NCBI GenBank assembly: GCA_963776055.1
Contig: CAVZLD010000015.1
Span: 248,001 to 312,000 of the forward strand
DNA: 64,000 bases
Source of the DNA: CAVZLD01 sp963776055
Lineage (GTDB): Bacteria > Planctomycetota > Planctomycetia > Pirellulales > Pirellulaceae
Direction: 5' to 3'
This document shows, piece by piece, positions 38,041-48,566 of the stretch (positions are counted from its first letter, which is position 1; each line of letters opens with the position of its first letter). Under the pieces are notes generated by a model. That model was given only the letters and a program-made list of their open reading frames with translations. It was not told where the DNA came from and ran no database searches. The translations under genes and the position numbers were made by a program.

Positions 38041-41000
38041 TCATGGCGACCGTCCGTCGGACGAGGTGGCGAATCCTTGGGCCTCGGTATCGGCAAACTC
38101 GATGGCACAGAGCGTCGGCTGCATGCCTGGCGCTCCCGATTGGGGAATCAACTCCACAACTCAGCGCCCGAGTAGCCTTCACGCCTCGGAACTCGAGCGC
38201 CAAGGCGCGCGCCTTCCGATTGGCCGTCTTCGCAATGTCGAAGCCCTCCCGCACCAACTTGCCTTGCAGTTTGATGTCGAAGATTCGTTGCCCCGGTTCC
38301 GCTTCGTCGAGTTCCGCGAAGTGAAGCCGGACATCAAGTTGGCGGGGTTCAGTTGCGGCTGCCGGCACAACAATGAGCCGTTCAAAGCCCTGCGCTAACA
38401 CGGGTGGTTTGGTGAGCACGGCAGGATGATCGAACGAAACCATCAGTCCAGAACGATCCAGGCCCGCCTCCGCAATCGTCTGCCAGGGAATGGCCATTTC
38501 GATTGACAGCTGATCCGACCGCGTCTCGACGGCCGCTGTCCACGAGCCGGAATACGCCTTGTCCTCGGCCTGAGCGCCCATGGCAGGGAGGACGACGGGA
38601 AAAGGCAATGGGGCTGCGGCGTTGTAGAGACCTGAGCGATCCGGCTTCTCGCCACGACGAAAAACAATCGGTTCACTAGGAGCCTGGGCTAAGCGAAACT
38701 CCTGGTAAGCCAAGGCGTCCTGCGTGGGGTTCCCGGCCGGATGCCACAGAGCCTCCATTCGTGAGCGGTCATCGGCACGGTCCGAGTCGTTAACAAACAC
38801 TTGCAGGCCGATCGGCAGACCCACGGTCGGTAGTAAACTCAGATTCTCCCACGGCAGGAGAATCTCCACCCGGTAGCCGTTGTCGGTGACCTTTCCGGCA
38901 ATTTCTGCATTCAAGGGAACTTCGGCTCCGTCGCTGCGCCGATCGAGGAAGGACACGCGGGGGGGGCCGTCGGCACTCGGTCCGATCACCACGGCGTAAT
39001 GATGGGGTGTTCCGCGCCGCGGCGTCACAAACAGTTCCAGTGAATCTCCTTCCGTGATGGATTGGTCGTCAGGGGAGGCGTAGAGGACATCGTCTTGAAT
39101 CTCCGCTAACACGAGCAGTCCGTTTTCGTTCCATCCCATCCGCAGGCAGGGATCAAAGTCCTTGGCAGCCAGCAGTTTTCCGCCTTGGGCTGGCAGCGAG
39201 CGTACGACGAGTCCCTTGTTGGCCCAATCCGTCGTATCGCCATCAACCGTGACGGCCAGTTGCGGCAAGTCGCAGAGCGGCAGTGCCGGTGTGACGTATT
39301 GCCAGAGACCGTCATAGCGAGCTCCCGATGCGGAAACGCCCAAATGGAGACAGCGCTGGCTTGCCTCGCCGGTGACGGCGGGCGTGTTGCTCAGCATCAC
39401 GTTCACGCAATCATCTTGCCAGACTTCTGCATCCTCACCAGCCGTGACCTGCTTCCATGCCACTGTCTGGCCGCGACTGTCCACGTCCGCGCTGCGCTGA
39501 TACCGGACATAGAGATTTTCGTCATCGTAGCGCAAGACGACAGATGCATCGCCGTCCGGCGCGGAGATCGCCTTGAAGCGGTCGCCTTCCTGCTCGTCGG
39601 CACTTGCCGGCCAGGCGGTCACGCCACGATCGAAGATTTCCAGGTCCAGCTCTGCTCGGATCGGTCCCCGGACACCACTGGTGTAGAGCCAGGGACGATC
39701 GGTGTCCTCGACAGCCGTCAAGTCGGCGTTCTTGCGGTACGTTTCTAACTGCCTGTCCTGTTCCAAGCGGAAGGGCACGGCGATGTCTTGTCGTCGGTGA
39801 TCATTGGCCGGTCGGGGTGTCGCCAGCCAGAGGGTCCCGTTGTTGTCGCGTCGATCGCCAGGTGCGCCCAGGTTCAGCGCCACTTGCCGAACGGGTGTAT
39901 TGGGCAGTTGCTTATAAAAGAGTCCCCAGTTCTCCTGTTTCTGCGTCGGCACGAGGGCAATCGTGGTCTGGAACGCATAGGAGCACGTACAAGAGGCATC
40001 GCCGGGTGGCATCAAAAGCAGGCCAGCGGCTGCGATGGCATTCACGTGGCATCCCGCCCGAACACCCCCGATGTCCTGCACGCCGCCATCACCGGTCAAG
40101 TCGTAGAGCCCCAGGTTACCCGAGCGGAACATCAAGAGATTCGGACAGCCCGACACGGAGCCACAGCCATAGGTGCGAGAGAAAGTCCAGGGCGTTTCCT
40201 TTCCCGTGAAGGGGTTTTGCCGCGTGCGCCGTTCGCCACTTCGCAGGTCGTAGGCGACCGGTTCGCCGTAGATCGTGTCCCCCACAATGACCGGAAACTT
40301 CTGCATTTCCGAAGCACGTGCGTAGAGACACTCTCCCGTGGCGGCATCGTAGGCGGACATTCTGCCGCCGCCGGTGGAGAGGACGATCCCGCCCGACAGC
40401 CACAACTCACTTCGACCGGAGATCCCCGTTTCGGTTTCCCAAGCGACGTCACCGCTCTCGGCGTCCAAAGCGATGAGTTTCCAGATGATCGGGATGGTCT
40501 GACCGCGGCGACGGGACTGCTCGATGACCTGGGGTGGGCTCTGGTCAATCAGGTACACGAAGCGATCATCCATCGCCAACGCATTGTTCCCGACGATGCC
40601 AGCCGCCTTGTAGGACCATTTCAATTGACCCTCTCGGTCAAGCAGGAAAACGGTGCTCCCTTCCCGGTCGTTGCCGGCGCTGCCCAGAAGGCAGGTGGCG
40701 TTGACGGCGAGATAGCTCCAGCGAGCATTCTGGTTGCCGTCCGGAAGTGCGCTCGGGGGAATTGCGTACGTTCGCACGGTCTGGCCTGTACGTCCCGCCA
40801 GCTGAAGGCACTCCTTGCCCACCGCCACAAAGACGCTGTCCGGATCGGCCACGACGTTGCTGCCCTTGCTGTTCACCGGAAAACGACCCGCACCGTCGAT
40901 CTTCCGCCGCCAGAGTTCTCGGCCGTTATAAGCATCCACCGCGATGATGGCGTGCTGGCCAATCACATACATCCGGCCATCGACGCACAAGGGCGCGGGG

Positions 41001-43026
41001 CCCTTCCAATGACGCGCGACCATCTGCTCCGGCCCCGGCTCGCCGAACCAGAGTAGTCGCAACGGCAATCGCACGCGTTGATCCTGCGAAGAGCCACTAC
41101 GCTGCGCGTTAGCATATTGGTGCGTCCAGTCGTCGGCGCCCGAAAGGGGGCTACGGGTGACACGTACGCTATCGCTGGCGACGACGATTTCGGAGCGGGC
41201 TACTTGGCCGGCGTCGAGCCAGGTTCGAAATGCGTCACGCAGTCCGTCGCCGTTGGCGGCGCAGCACATCACGCCGCCCGAAGGATGCAGCGAGCGGTAT
41301 GCGATTTCGGCTGGCCAGGCGTTGGGCTTCGCCAAGATCGAAGGTGAAACAATCACAAGCTCCGCAAAGTATTCCGGACACGATACGTCCAACAGAGAGC
41401 CTTGGTGGACAACTACGCGCGGGCCGTAGAGACCGCGTTGGTCCAGCTGGCGACGGATGGTATCGACTCGCTCGGCATCCGGCTCGACGCAATGAATTGT
41501 CAGCTTGGAGCGATTGGCCAGTTCTGCCAACAGCGCGCTGTCGCCGGCGCCGAGCACGAGGCAGTAACCCTCGGTCTTCTTGGATTGCTCCAAAATCTGC
41601 CGGACACGCTCTGCCGTGGCAGCATCAAGTTGCTCAGCTCGCGCATCGTCCCGCTGCTCCTGCTGCACATGGACCAGGGGCTCTTCGTCCGTCGCGATGC
41701 CAAAGCAGGAGATTTCACCCGAGGTTGTGCTCGCCAGCAGACAGCCGTCGGCGACTGCCAGGCAACGGGCCTGCCCGTTCAGCTCAGCGTCCCAGAGGGA
41801 TTGCCCGCTCGTGGAATCGATCGCCGCCACCGTTCCCTCGCCTCCGACGATCAGCGTGTTGCCGGCCAGAATCAAGGAATAGGCACGGCCGGTCTGCGTC
41901 TCCCACCGCAGGCAATCATCGGGACTTGTCCCTTCCTTCCAGGCAGAGAAACCGTAGGCGCTGACGTGGCCACTGCCCGCGGCGTATAGGATGTCATCGC
42001 GTACGATCGCCAAGAGTTTGCCCGGAAAATCGCGACGAATTTCGCCAGTCTCTGCGTCGAAGGCGACCATGCCATCGTTCGCATCCGGCTGATATTCACC
42101 GGTTTCAATATCAATGTCGCCGCCGACGTGCGCCCGCCAGTTGAACACAAGATCATCGGCGAGCATCGTCCAGGAACCACCCCAGCGGTCACCCCATGCG
42201 TCGGGGCGACTGCGGTAGTACAACAATCTTCCGGTTTGCCGGTCGAAGGCGGCGGGGGTGCTGCGTCCGGTGGGAATGAAGAGGCGCTGCTGCGACAAGG
42301 AAAGGCTACCCTGAGGCGACACGCCGGTGACAGCGCCCGACGGAGGATGAGGCTGTTGGATGTACTGAGTACCACAGGTGTCATTCTTCCATACGACTTG
42401 ACCATCGGCAGCGCGCAGCGCATACACGAAGACTCCTTCGCTGGGCCACATACCCGCCGACAAGTAGACGATGCCGTCCCGTACGGCTACGCCACTACGG
42501 AGCGGCCAGCGCGAGATGACCCGACCATTGCCAATCATCTTTTCACCGGACGGACCGCCGCGAAAACGCCAGAGAAGCTTGCCACTGTCGGCCGCAAGGC
42601 AGTGAAGCCAACCATCATCGGAAGCGACGAACAGGTGGCCATCTTCATAGGCCGGAGCAAAGCGTACCGGTCCTTCGGTGAAATACTCCCAAGCTGTCAG
42701 ACCTGTCTTGCGATTGAGTGCATAGACTTTGTGGTCGGCGGACGAGCCAAAGAACACTTTTCCATCGCCCACGATGACCTGGGGCGCGTAGTCAAAAGTC
42801 GTTCGATTGAGTTCGCGCCCGGTTCCGGCCAGGCTGGCTGCGGCGCGTGGCGCGGTGAGTAGGTCCAATGTTTGTAGAGCGGAGTGGGAATCTGCTCCTT
42901 GGTCACGCCGCTGCGTGACAGGTCGTGCTGATACGTGGGCCAGTTCGCGGCAGAAGAGGTCAACGGTAGAAAAGATCCCACCAAAGTAGCAATGGTGAGC
43001 CACAGCCAAGACTGCGTGCCATTCAT
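38041..43026 (-). CDS. Giant secreted PQQ-propeller / methyltransferase-like / CBM9 / malectin-like protein (two frame changes)
   Basis: About 1,660 residues on the minus strand. ATG 43026 opens a signal peptide (MNGTQSWLWLTIATLVGSFL) and NWPTYQHDLSRSGVT, typical of PQQ propellers. The frame changes near 42815 and again near 38180. Order: propeller A (about 30-480; VFFGSSADHKVYALNRKTG), a class I SAM methyltransferase-like domain (about 480-600; VLGAGDSALLAEL, then HCVEPDAERVDTIRR), propeller B (about 640-1030; DDWTHQYANAQRSG), two CBM9-like beta domains (1090-1530; VTVDGDTTDWANKG) and a malectin-like C-terminus (about 1560-1658; ELIPQSGAPGMQPTLCAIEF) that ends at TGA 38041-38043 after the second shift. 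A SAM-fold domain inside an exported chain is odd and may be structural. Single gene, no obvious operon partner; substrate unknown. Confidence 0.72.
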
Positions 43027-43487
43027 CGAATGCCTCCTCCTGCAGTTGCACAACGTGGTCGACCCACGCGGTTGGGCGAATTCTGAAGTCCAAGGCAGCG
43101 TAAGCCATCCCCCGTGACGATTCAAGAGACGCTATCTTCGTGTTCACCAACTTGGCTGGTGGCATTGAGATCGTCGCGACTCATGTGTCGCCGTGCGCTC
43201 GGTCAGGTGCCATCGATTCGATGGACGGGCGCAGAAGAAGCACAATAGGATCACTCGCCTGCCACCGTGGTTGGCTCGTAAGGCCACCGAAACGAACTCA
43301 CGTTTCCCTCTCCCAGGCTTGCGGCCTGTGACGGTCGTACGACATGGGAGGGCTTACGGTACCAGTTGAATTGCGTGCACGCATTCTATGGTTTTCAGCG
43401 AAGGGGGCTGTGAGGACGATTCTACGGTACAGTGCCACCTCTCCTGCTCCCGTTTTCTCGGGTTGCGATTCGACAGGACGAATCTGA
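43027..43487. other. Divergent intergenic region before the metal-efflux locus
   Basis: About 460 bases between the PQQ protein and the TolC-like gene, transcribed away from each other. No recognisable gene. No merR-type operator palindrome seen. Confidence 0.45.
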
Positions 43488-45044
43488 ATGTCCGCTTCGG
43501 TCTGTTTATTCCCGGCTTTTCGCCCGGCTTCGTGGAGAGCGGGTCGATCGAATCGTCCTCGCCAACGGATGGGGATTGTCGCCGGATACCTTGGCTGGGG
43601 GGTGCTGGCGCTGCTGGCGGCCGGTTGTCGCAGTCCTCGGCCGATCCAGACTGCGGACTACGCCGACGTTGTCCACCCAGTGGCATACTCGGTTGGCGGC
43701 TCGCACGGTGTGGTGGATTCTGTTCCGCCATTGGCTCCGGATTGGTCGGGTCCGCACGCGGTCGACGAATACATCGCCTACGCGTTATCTCAGAACCCGG
43801 ACATCGAGATTGCTCGAAAACAGGTGGATGCGGCAGCCTATCGCGTGCCGCAAGCCGCCAGCCTCCGAGATCCGACCTTCGGCGTGACGGCGTTTGCGGC
43901 GCCGGTCCAAACCGCCGCCGGCGAACAGGAAGTATCCGTGACAGCCAGTCAGCATCTGCCGTGGCCTGGCAAGTTGAGCACACAGGCCGCCGTCGCGGAA
44001 GCCGACACGAACGTTGCACGAGCGCGGCTTGCCGCGGTCCAGCTGGATGTCATCGAACAGGTGAAGCGTGCTTACTACGAGTTGTATTTCATCCAGAACG
44101 CAATTCGAGTTGTCGAAGATAATCGGCAACTTCTGCTGGACTTCGTGCGCATCGCAGACAGCAAATACCTGACCGGAACTGCGAGCCAGCAGGATGTGTT
44201 GCGTGCCCAAGTCGAAGCTGCCAATCTCGAGAATCAGCGAGTTCGTCTGCAGCAACAACTTGATAGCTCGCAAGCGAAACTCGCACGATTGTTACACGTT
44301 TCACCCGAAACGCCCGTACGTGCCTGGGAGCAGCCCCCGCAACAACACATTCCGCAGGATCTGGAACGTCTTTACCGGCAAGCTATCGCGCGGCAGCCCG
44401 AGTTACATGCCCAATTGTCAGCCGTGCAACGAGATCACTGTAACGTGGATCTGGCGAGACTCGAGTACCTGCCTGACTTGACCGCGGGCGTGACGTGGAT
44501 TGGGACATCATCGGCGGGCCTGAGTCCCGTGGCGAATGGAGAGGATCCACTGCTGCTGGGCTTCTCCGTCAATGTTCCGATTTATCACAAGCGTTTGGAA
44601 GCCGGTGTGCGTGAGGCAGAATCGCGCGCAGTAGCGAGCGCACGCCAATATGATTCGTTGCGCGACCGCACAACCGAATCCGTCAAAGATCTGTACGCCC
44701 AGGCGACCAGCCAATACCAACTTGTGGAACTGTTTCGGGAAGAGATCATTCCCAAGTCGGAGCAGACCTTGGAGGTGTCCCAGGCAGCTTATCAGGTCGG
44801 CGATGTGGATTTCCTACAACTGATTGACAACTGGCAACAGCTGCTGCGTTTCCGCGTGGCTCATTACCGCTTGGAATCGCAGCTGCAGCAGACGCTCGCC
44901 ACGCTCGAGAAAGTCGTGGGCGGCTCGATCGAGACGTCCCTGCCCGTCATGGATCGGCTACCGCCTCCCACACCGTCTGCAGAGGAAGGTCCGGCGAGCA
45001 CAAAACAAGAGGCGCGCGATCTGCCGCCCGCTCCCACGATGTAA
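43488..45044 (+). CDS. TolC-like outer-membrane efflux lipoprotein (CusC type)
   Basis: From ATG 43488, or more likely ATG 43569, which puts the lipobox (LLAAGC) near residue 20. The protein has two repeats of the outer-membrane efflux protein family: ALSQNPDIEIARKQVDAAAY, DVIEQVKRAYYELYFIQNAI, then AIARQPELHAQLSAVQRDHC, and long coiled-coil helices, with beta-barrel strands DLTAGVTWIG and LGFSVNVPIYHKR. It forms the trimeric outer-membrane tunnel with CusB (46616) and CusA (48563) for Cu/Ag-type export. First gene of the locus, followed by two small secreted proteins. Frame intact. Confidence 0.85.
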   Translation: MSASVCLFPAFRPASWRAGRSNRPRQRMGIVAGYLGWGVLALLAAGCRSPRPIQTADYADVVHPVAYSVGGSHGVVDSVPPLAPDWSGPHAVDEYIAYALSQNPDIEIARKQVDAAAYRVPQAASLRDPTFGVTAFAAPVQTAAGEQEVSVTASQHLPWPGKLSTQAAVAEADTNVARARLAAVQLDVIEQVKRAYYELYFIQNAIRVVEDNRQLLLDFVRIADSKYLTGTASQQDVLRAQVEAANLENQRVRLQQQLDSSQAKLARLLHVSPETPVRAWEQPPQQHIPQDLERLYRQAIARQPELHAQLSAVQRDHCNVDLARLEYLPDLTAGVTWIGTSSAGLSPVANGEDPLLLGFSVNVPIYHKRLEAGVREAESRAVASARQYDSLRDRTTESVKDLYAQATSQYQLVELFREEIIPKSEQTLEVSQAAYQVGDVDFLQLIDNWQQLLRFRVAHYRLESQLQQTLATLEKVVGGSIETSLPVMDRLPPPTPSAEEGPASTKQEARDLPPAPTM

Positions 45045-45118
45045 TCGCAACCTCCCTCCGGCCGTTGCCCCTTCGGACCTCCGGCAACCATTGGCAAGAT
45101 GACCATCCGGCTTCGAAG

Positions 45119-45400
45119 ATGAACATGAACAGAAACAAGCCCTCCTCTGCGTGGATGCTGATCGGCATCATCCTCCTGGTTTCGTCGTCCGGATGTGCTG
45201 CGGCCTACCACGATTACCGCGACGGCTGTATTCCTTATCGATACTGCCCTTCTCCTCCGCTGCCGCACGTCTTCTACGGGGGGTGTCACTGTCCCACTTC
45301 GGCCGCGTCCAGGAATGTTTCGCAGGATGAACCGCTCGTGGTTGACGATTCCGCCCGGCTTGGTAAGAATTCCACCGCCGGAAGATCAGGTAGACTATAG
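45119..45400 (+). CDS. Small Cys/Pro/Tyr-rich lipoprotein
   Basis: 93 residues from ATG 45119. MNMNRNKPSSAWMLIGIILL then VSSSGC, a lipobox, and a Cys/Pro/Tyr-rich segment (YHDYRDGCIPYRYCPSPPLP, YGGCHCPTSA). It sits 74 bases after the TolC-like gene and before CusB, so it is probably a periplasmic-facing metal-binding accessory lipoprotein of the efflux locus; that role is inference. The frame of the last 20 residues is uncertain; an alternative end reads IPPPEDQVDYSNRE. No named family. Confidence 0.55.
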   Translation: MNMNRNKPSSAWMLIGIILLVSSSGCAAAYHDYRDGCIPYRYCPSPPLPHVFYGGCHCPTSAASRNVSQDEPLVVDDSARLGKNSTAGRSGRL

Positions 45401-45441
45401 TAATCGGGAATAATCGGGCCGGCGTCGTCGGACAGGAATGC

Positions 45442-45554
45442 CAGGCTTTGTCTCAGAAGGCTCCCTCCCTGTCAGGGAAGTGCGAAGGGCAGGTCGTGCC
45501 GCTTGACGATTCAGCCTCCCCGCGAAGGCCAAAAAAATCTGAGACATAGCCCTG
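45442..45554. mobile_element. MITE-like element with imperfect terminal inverted repeats
   Basis: The ends match as inverted repeats: CAGGCTTTGTCTCAGA at 45442-45457 and its reverse complement (rc CAGGGCTATGTCTCAGA) at 45538-45554, with one gap and one mismatch. The 80 internal bases have no coding capacity and the right end is next to an A7 run. No clear target duplication. Size and ends fit a non-autonomous insertion element mobilised by an IS transposase elsewhere. Confidence 0.6.
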
Positions 45555-45600
45555 TCTCGAACCGCATGTGTCGATCGACGCCGCGGCGACATCACCCCAA

Positions 45601-46096
45601 ATGAATGAATCGGGGATGGATCTGTTGACCTCCTCCACCACCAAGGCGTTGTTGTGGCTTCTGATCGCCGTGCTGCCCCTGCAAGGGTTGCCCGCGCAAT
45701 CATGTGGCTGCGCGAGCCAACCGGATTCGCTAGTTCTGCGCAGACGCTGCGACCGCCGGGGCGGGAGGATGCTGCTGTTGTGGTCAACCGCCGTCTGATC
45801 CCGTGGAGCCGACTGCCGAACGTCCTGCCTGTTGCCAGACGGACAAGGTGGTTAGCCAACAACGGACCGGATGTTGCTGCGGGGCCGACTGCCACTGCCT
45901 GCGGGACGATTCGATTCCCTTTCGCGAGCAGCAACCCCAAGACCATTCCGAACAGGGCAACTTGCTGGCGATCGTTCCGCAAGTTGTCTACTTCTTCGAA
46001 CGCGGCGATGGTGCGCCACGAAACAGCGAAAGTCGAATGCGGACTTTCCTTTCCGGCGCCGATCGCTGTGTCTTGCTCTGTCGTTATCGACTCTAG
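45601..46096 (+). CDS. Small secreted Cys-cluster protein in the metal-efflux locus (frame change about 45740)
   Basis: ATG 45601 starts MNESGMDLLTSSTTKALLWL and LIAVLPLQGLPAQSCGCAS, a signal peptide. The frame then changes near 45740 and the second frame is striking: AATAGAGGCCCCGQPPSD, ERPACCQTDKVVSQQRTGCC, CGADCHCLRDD. That makes Cys clusters CCCC, CC, CCC and CxC within about 50 residues, a pattern like periplasmic copper or metal-binding peptides. It then runs through IPFREQQPQDHSEQGNLLAI to the stop at 46096. It lies between the TolC-like and CusB genes. Probably a metal buffer for the efflux pump (inference). No family name known to me. Confidence 0.55.
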
Positions 46097-46615
46097 AATC
46101 CGCACATAACAGGAAGCGTGCGCACGCGGTGAGCCGTTGGGTGCTAGGCCAACGAGGTCATTTGCGGAAGGCAATGCAGGGCGAAGACGGCATTCGGCAG
46201 AGGCTGCTCGGTCGGATACGCTCCCAGTCCTGCGGCTCGTGGCCCCCCCTGTTCTTCGCTGGGACAAAACACCATAGGCGGCTTCCAAACCGGGAAGGTA
46301 AGGCTTCTGCGGAGCCACAGCCGCGGCAGAACCCAACTCGGCAGAACCCTCACCGTCCCCAATGACGGTTTTGAGATGGCGTCTCGTGAAGTACGTGTCG
46401 GAACACGTCGCGGCTGGCACGGGCACTCGCGTGTGTCGGCTGATGTGCATGTCGCTGACCATGGGGCTCCAACAGTTCACGCGGATCACAGGAGAACCGC
46501 ACGCAATCGCGTTCCGAACGAAATGTGCCGAACGAAATGAGGTGTGCTGGGCGAGATTGTGAGCCAGATTCGATCGCACACGCAAGAGATACTCAGAACA
46601 CAGGAAATTGATGCG
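46097..46615. other. Non-coding stretch before cusB
   Basis: About 520 bases without a gene I can support. CGAACGAAATG occurs twice in tandem near 46517-46540. No metal-responsive operator recognised. Confidence 0.45.
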
Positions 46616-48566
46616 ATGGCCGAGCCGCAAAACAAATCCGATGATCTATCCGTGGAGATGAAGCCCGAGACACCGTCAACGACGACTGCTTGTGAAACGG
46701 GCAGGGCGGCGGGCAGTGTGTCGATTCGATCGTGGCTGCGGCCTTTTGGGCCGCCCTTGGCCTTTCTGGCGGCTGGTGCGTTGCTGATCGTCGGCCTGGG
46801 GGTTGCGCAGCGGATCGGTTGGATCTCAGTGGAAAATCGCCAGATGGAAGGAGTGACGCGCACGTTCGAACGGCGGGGACGACGTTCGCTACATTTGCCC
46901 GATGATGTGCACGCCACCGCGAATGGCGCCCGGCCGTTGTCCGGTATGCGGTATGGAATTGGTCGCGGCGACCTCCGGCAACCTCGAATCGGACGGACGG
47001 TCGGTCCAGATCGACGCGGTGGCACGGCGCATCGCAAATATAAGCACCGTGGCTGTCAAGGCCGAACCGCTACGGCGCAAGATTCGGGCGGTCGGACAGC
47101 TGCGCTACAACGAAGGAACGCTCAAGACAATTGCGGCCTACGTCGACGGTCGATTGGATCGACTTTACGCCGACTATACGGGCGTTGTCGTGAAGCAGGG
47201 CGATCATCTGGCCTTAGTTTACGCTCCGCAATTGTATTCCGCGCAGGTCGAACTGCTGGTGGCGGGGCGCGCTCGGCAACAGGACCGGTCGGTCGCGTTG
47301 GTGGCGGGATCCGTTTCCGGTCCCAACCTCTATGAGAGTGCACGGCAGCGATTGATGGAATTTGGGATGACGCGCGCGCAGATCGAGGAACTTGAAAAGA
47401 CCGGTGAAGCCAACAGTCGCATGCATCTTTCGGCGCCGATCAGCGGCACGGTGATTGAGAAACTCGCGGTCGAAGGCCAATATCTCAAGACGGGGCAGGC
47501 AATCTACCGTTTGGCCGATCTTTCGACGGTCTGGTTAATGCTGGAGATGTTCCCCGAGGATGCCGCGGCGGTCCGGTACGGCCAGATCGTCGAAGCGGAA
47601 GTCGACTCTCTGCCCGGCCAAAAAGTCACCGGGCGAGTGGCATTCGTCGACCCGGAAGTCGATCCACAGACTCGCACCGTTGGGGTGCGTGTGGTGGTAG
47701 CCAACGAAGACGGAAAATGGCGTGTCGGGGACTACGCAAAAGCGACGGTCACCGTCCGATTGGACCGTCTTGGGCGTCCGCAGGCCGAGGTCTTTGACCC
47801 GGAATTGGCCGACAAGTGGATTAGCCCTCGGCATCCGCACGTGATCGAGTCGGCGCCCGGCAAGTGCCGACTCTGCGGCGTTGATCTGGTGCCGGCCACT
47901 CGCTTTGGCTACGCCCGCCAACCTGTCACGGAAGACCAAGCACTGATCGTTCCCCGCAGTGCGGTGCTGATGGCGGGGAAACACAGCGTGCTTTACGTGG
48001 AAACCGAACCGGGGCGGTTCGAGATTCGGCGGGTGGTGCTCGGTCCTTATTCGGAGGACGGTATCGCGATTCTCAAGGGCGTTGAAGAAGGGGAGCAGGT
48101 TGCGGTCTCCGGGAACTTCCTGATTGACTCACAGATGCAACTTGCCGGAAACCCGTCCCTCATTGATCCGACGAAGATACAAGATCCCAACGAAACGGAA
48201 GAGATCCCCTCCGCCGAAGTCCGAGAAGCGTTATCTGCCCTGACGGAAGAGGACCGGGCCCTGGCCATTCGTCAGAAGATCTGTCCGGTGAGTGGCATGC
48301 CCCTCGGCTCGATGGGGCCGCCTCCCAAAGTGGATGTCGGCGGGACGGCGGTACTGATCTGCTGTGAAGGTTGTCGTGCCGTTCTGCTGGCGGACCCGGA
48401 TAAGTATCTGGCCAAGCTGGCGACAAGTTCGGGGGAGGACAGTGCGAGGACGGAAGGGCCGGCGAGCGACTCGCAACGAAGCCATTCACCGACCATGGAG
48501 GGTCCTGCGGACGATTCGAAGAACACAAAGGAACCGATCGTCGAGGCGACGGAGGTGGACCCATGA
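46616..48566 (+). CDS. cusB: CusB-type membrane-fusion adaptor with two heavy-metal-binding motifs and YHS-like C-terminus (frame change near 46885)
   Basis: ATG 46616 gives a cytoplasmic tail and an inner-membrane helix (FGPPLAFLAAGALLIVGLGV). The frame breaks at a GGGG run near 46875-46885. A heavy-metal-binding motif follows (YICPMMCTPP ... PGRCPVCGMEL), then the adaptor hairpin, lipoyl and beta-barrel domains (IRAVGQLRYNEGTLKTIAAY, LSAPISGTVIEKLAVEGQYL, VTGRVAFVDPEVDPQTRTVG), and a second metal-binding segment (ISPRHPHVIESAPGKCRLCG). Near the C-terminus, KICPVSGMPLGS and ICCEGCRAVLLADPDKYL look like a YHS/TRASH-type metal site. Such adaptors link CusA to TolC and pass Cu(I)/Ag(I). The stop overlaps the next ATG by four bases (ATGA). 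Confidence 0.85.

Noticed and set aside
39788..41056. Long plus-strand open frame inside the PQQ gene
   Set aside because: No domain likeness; the minus-strand propeller is clear on the same bases.
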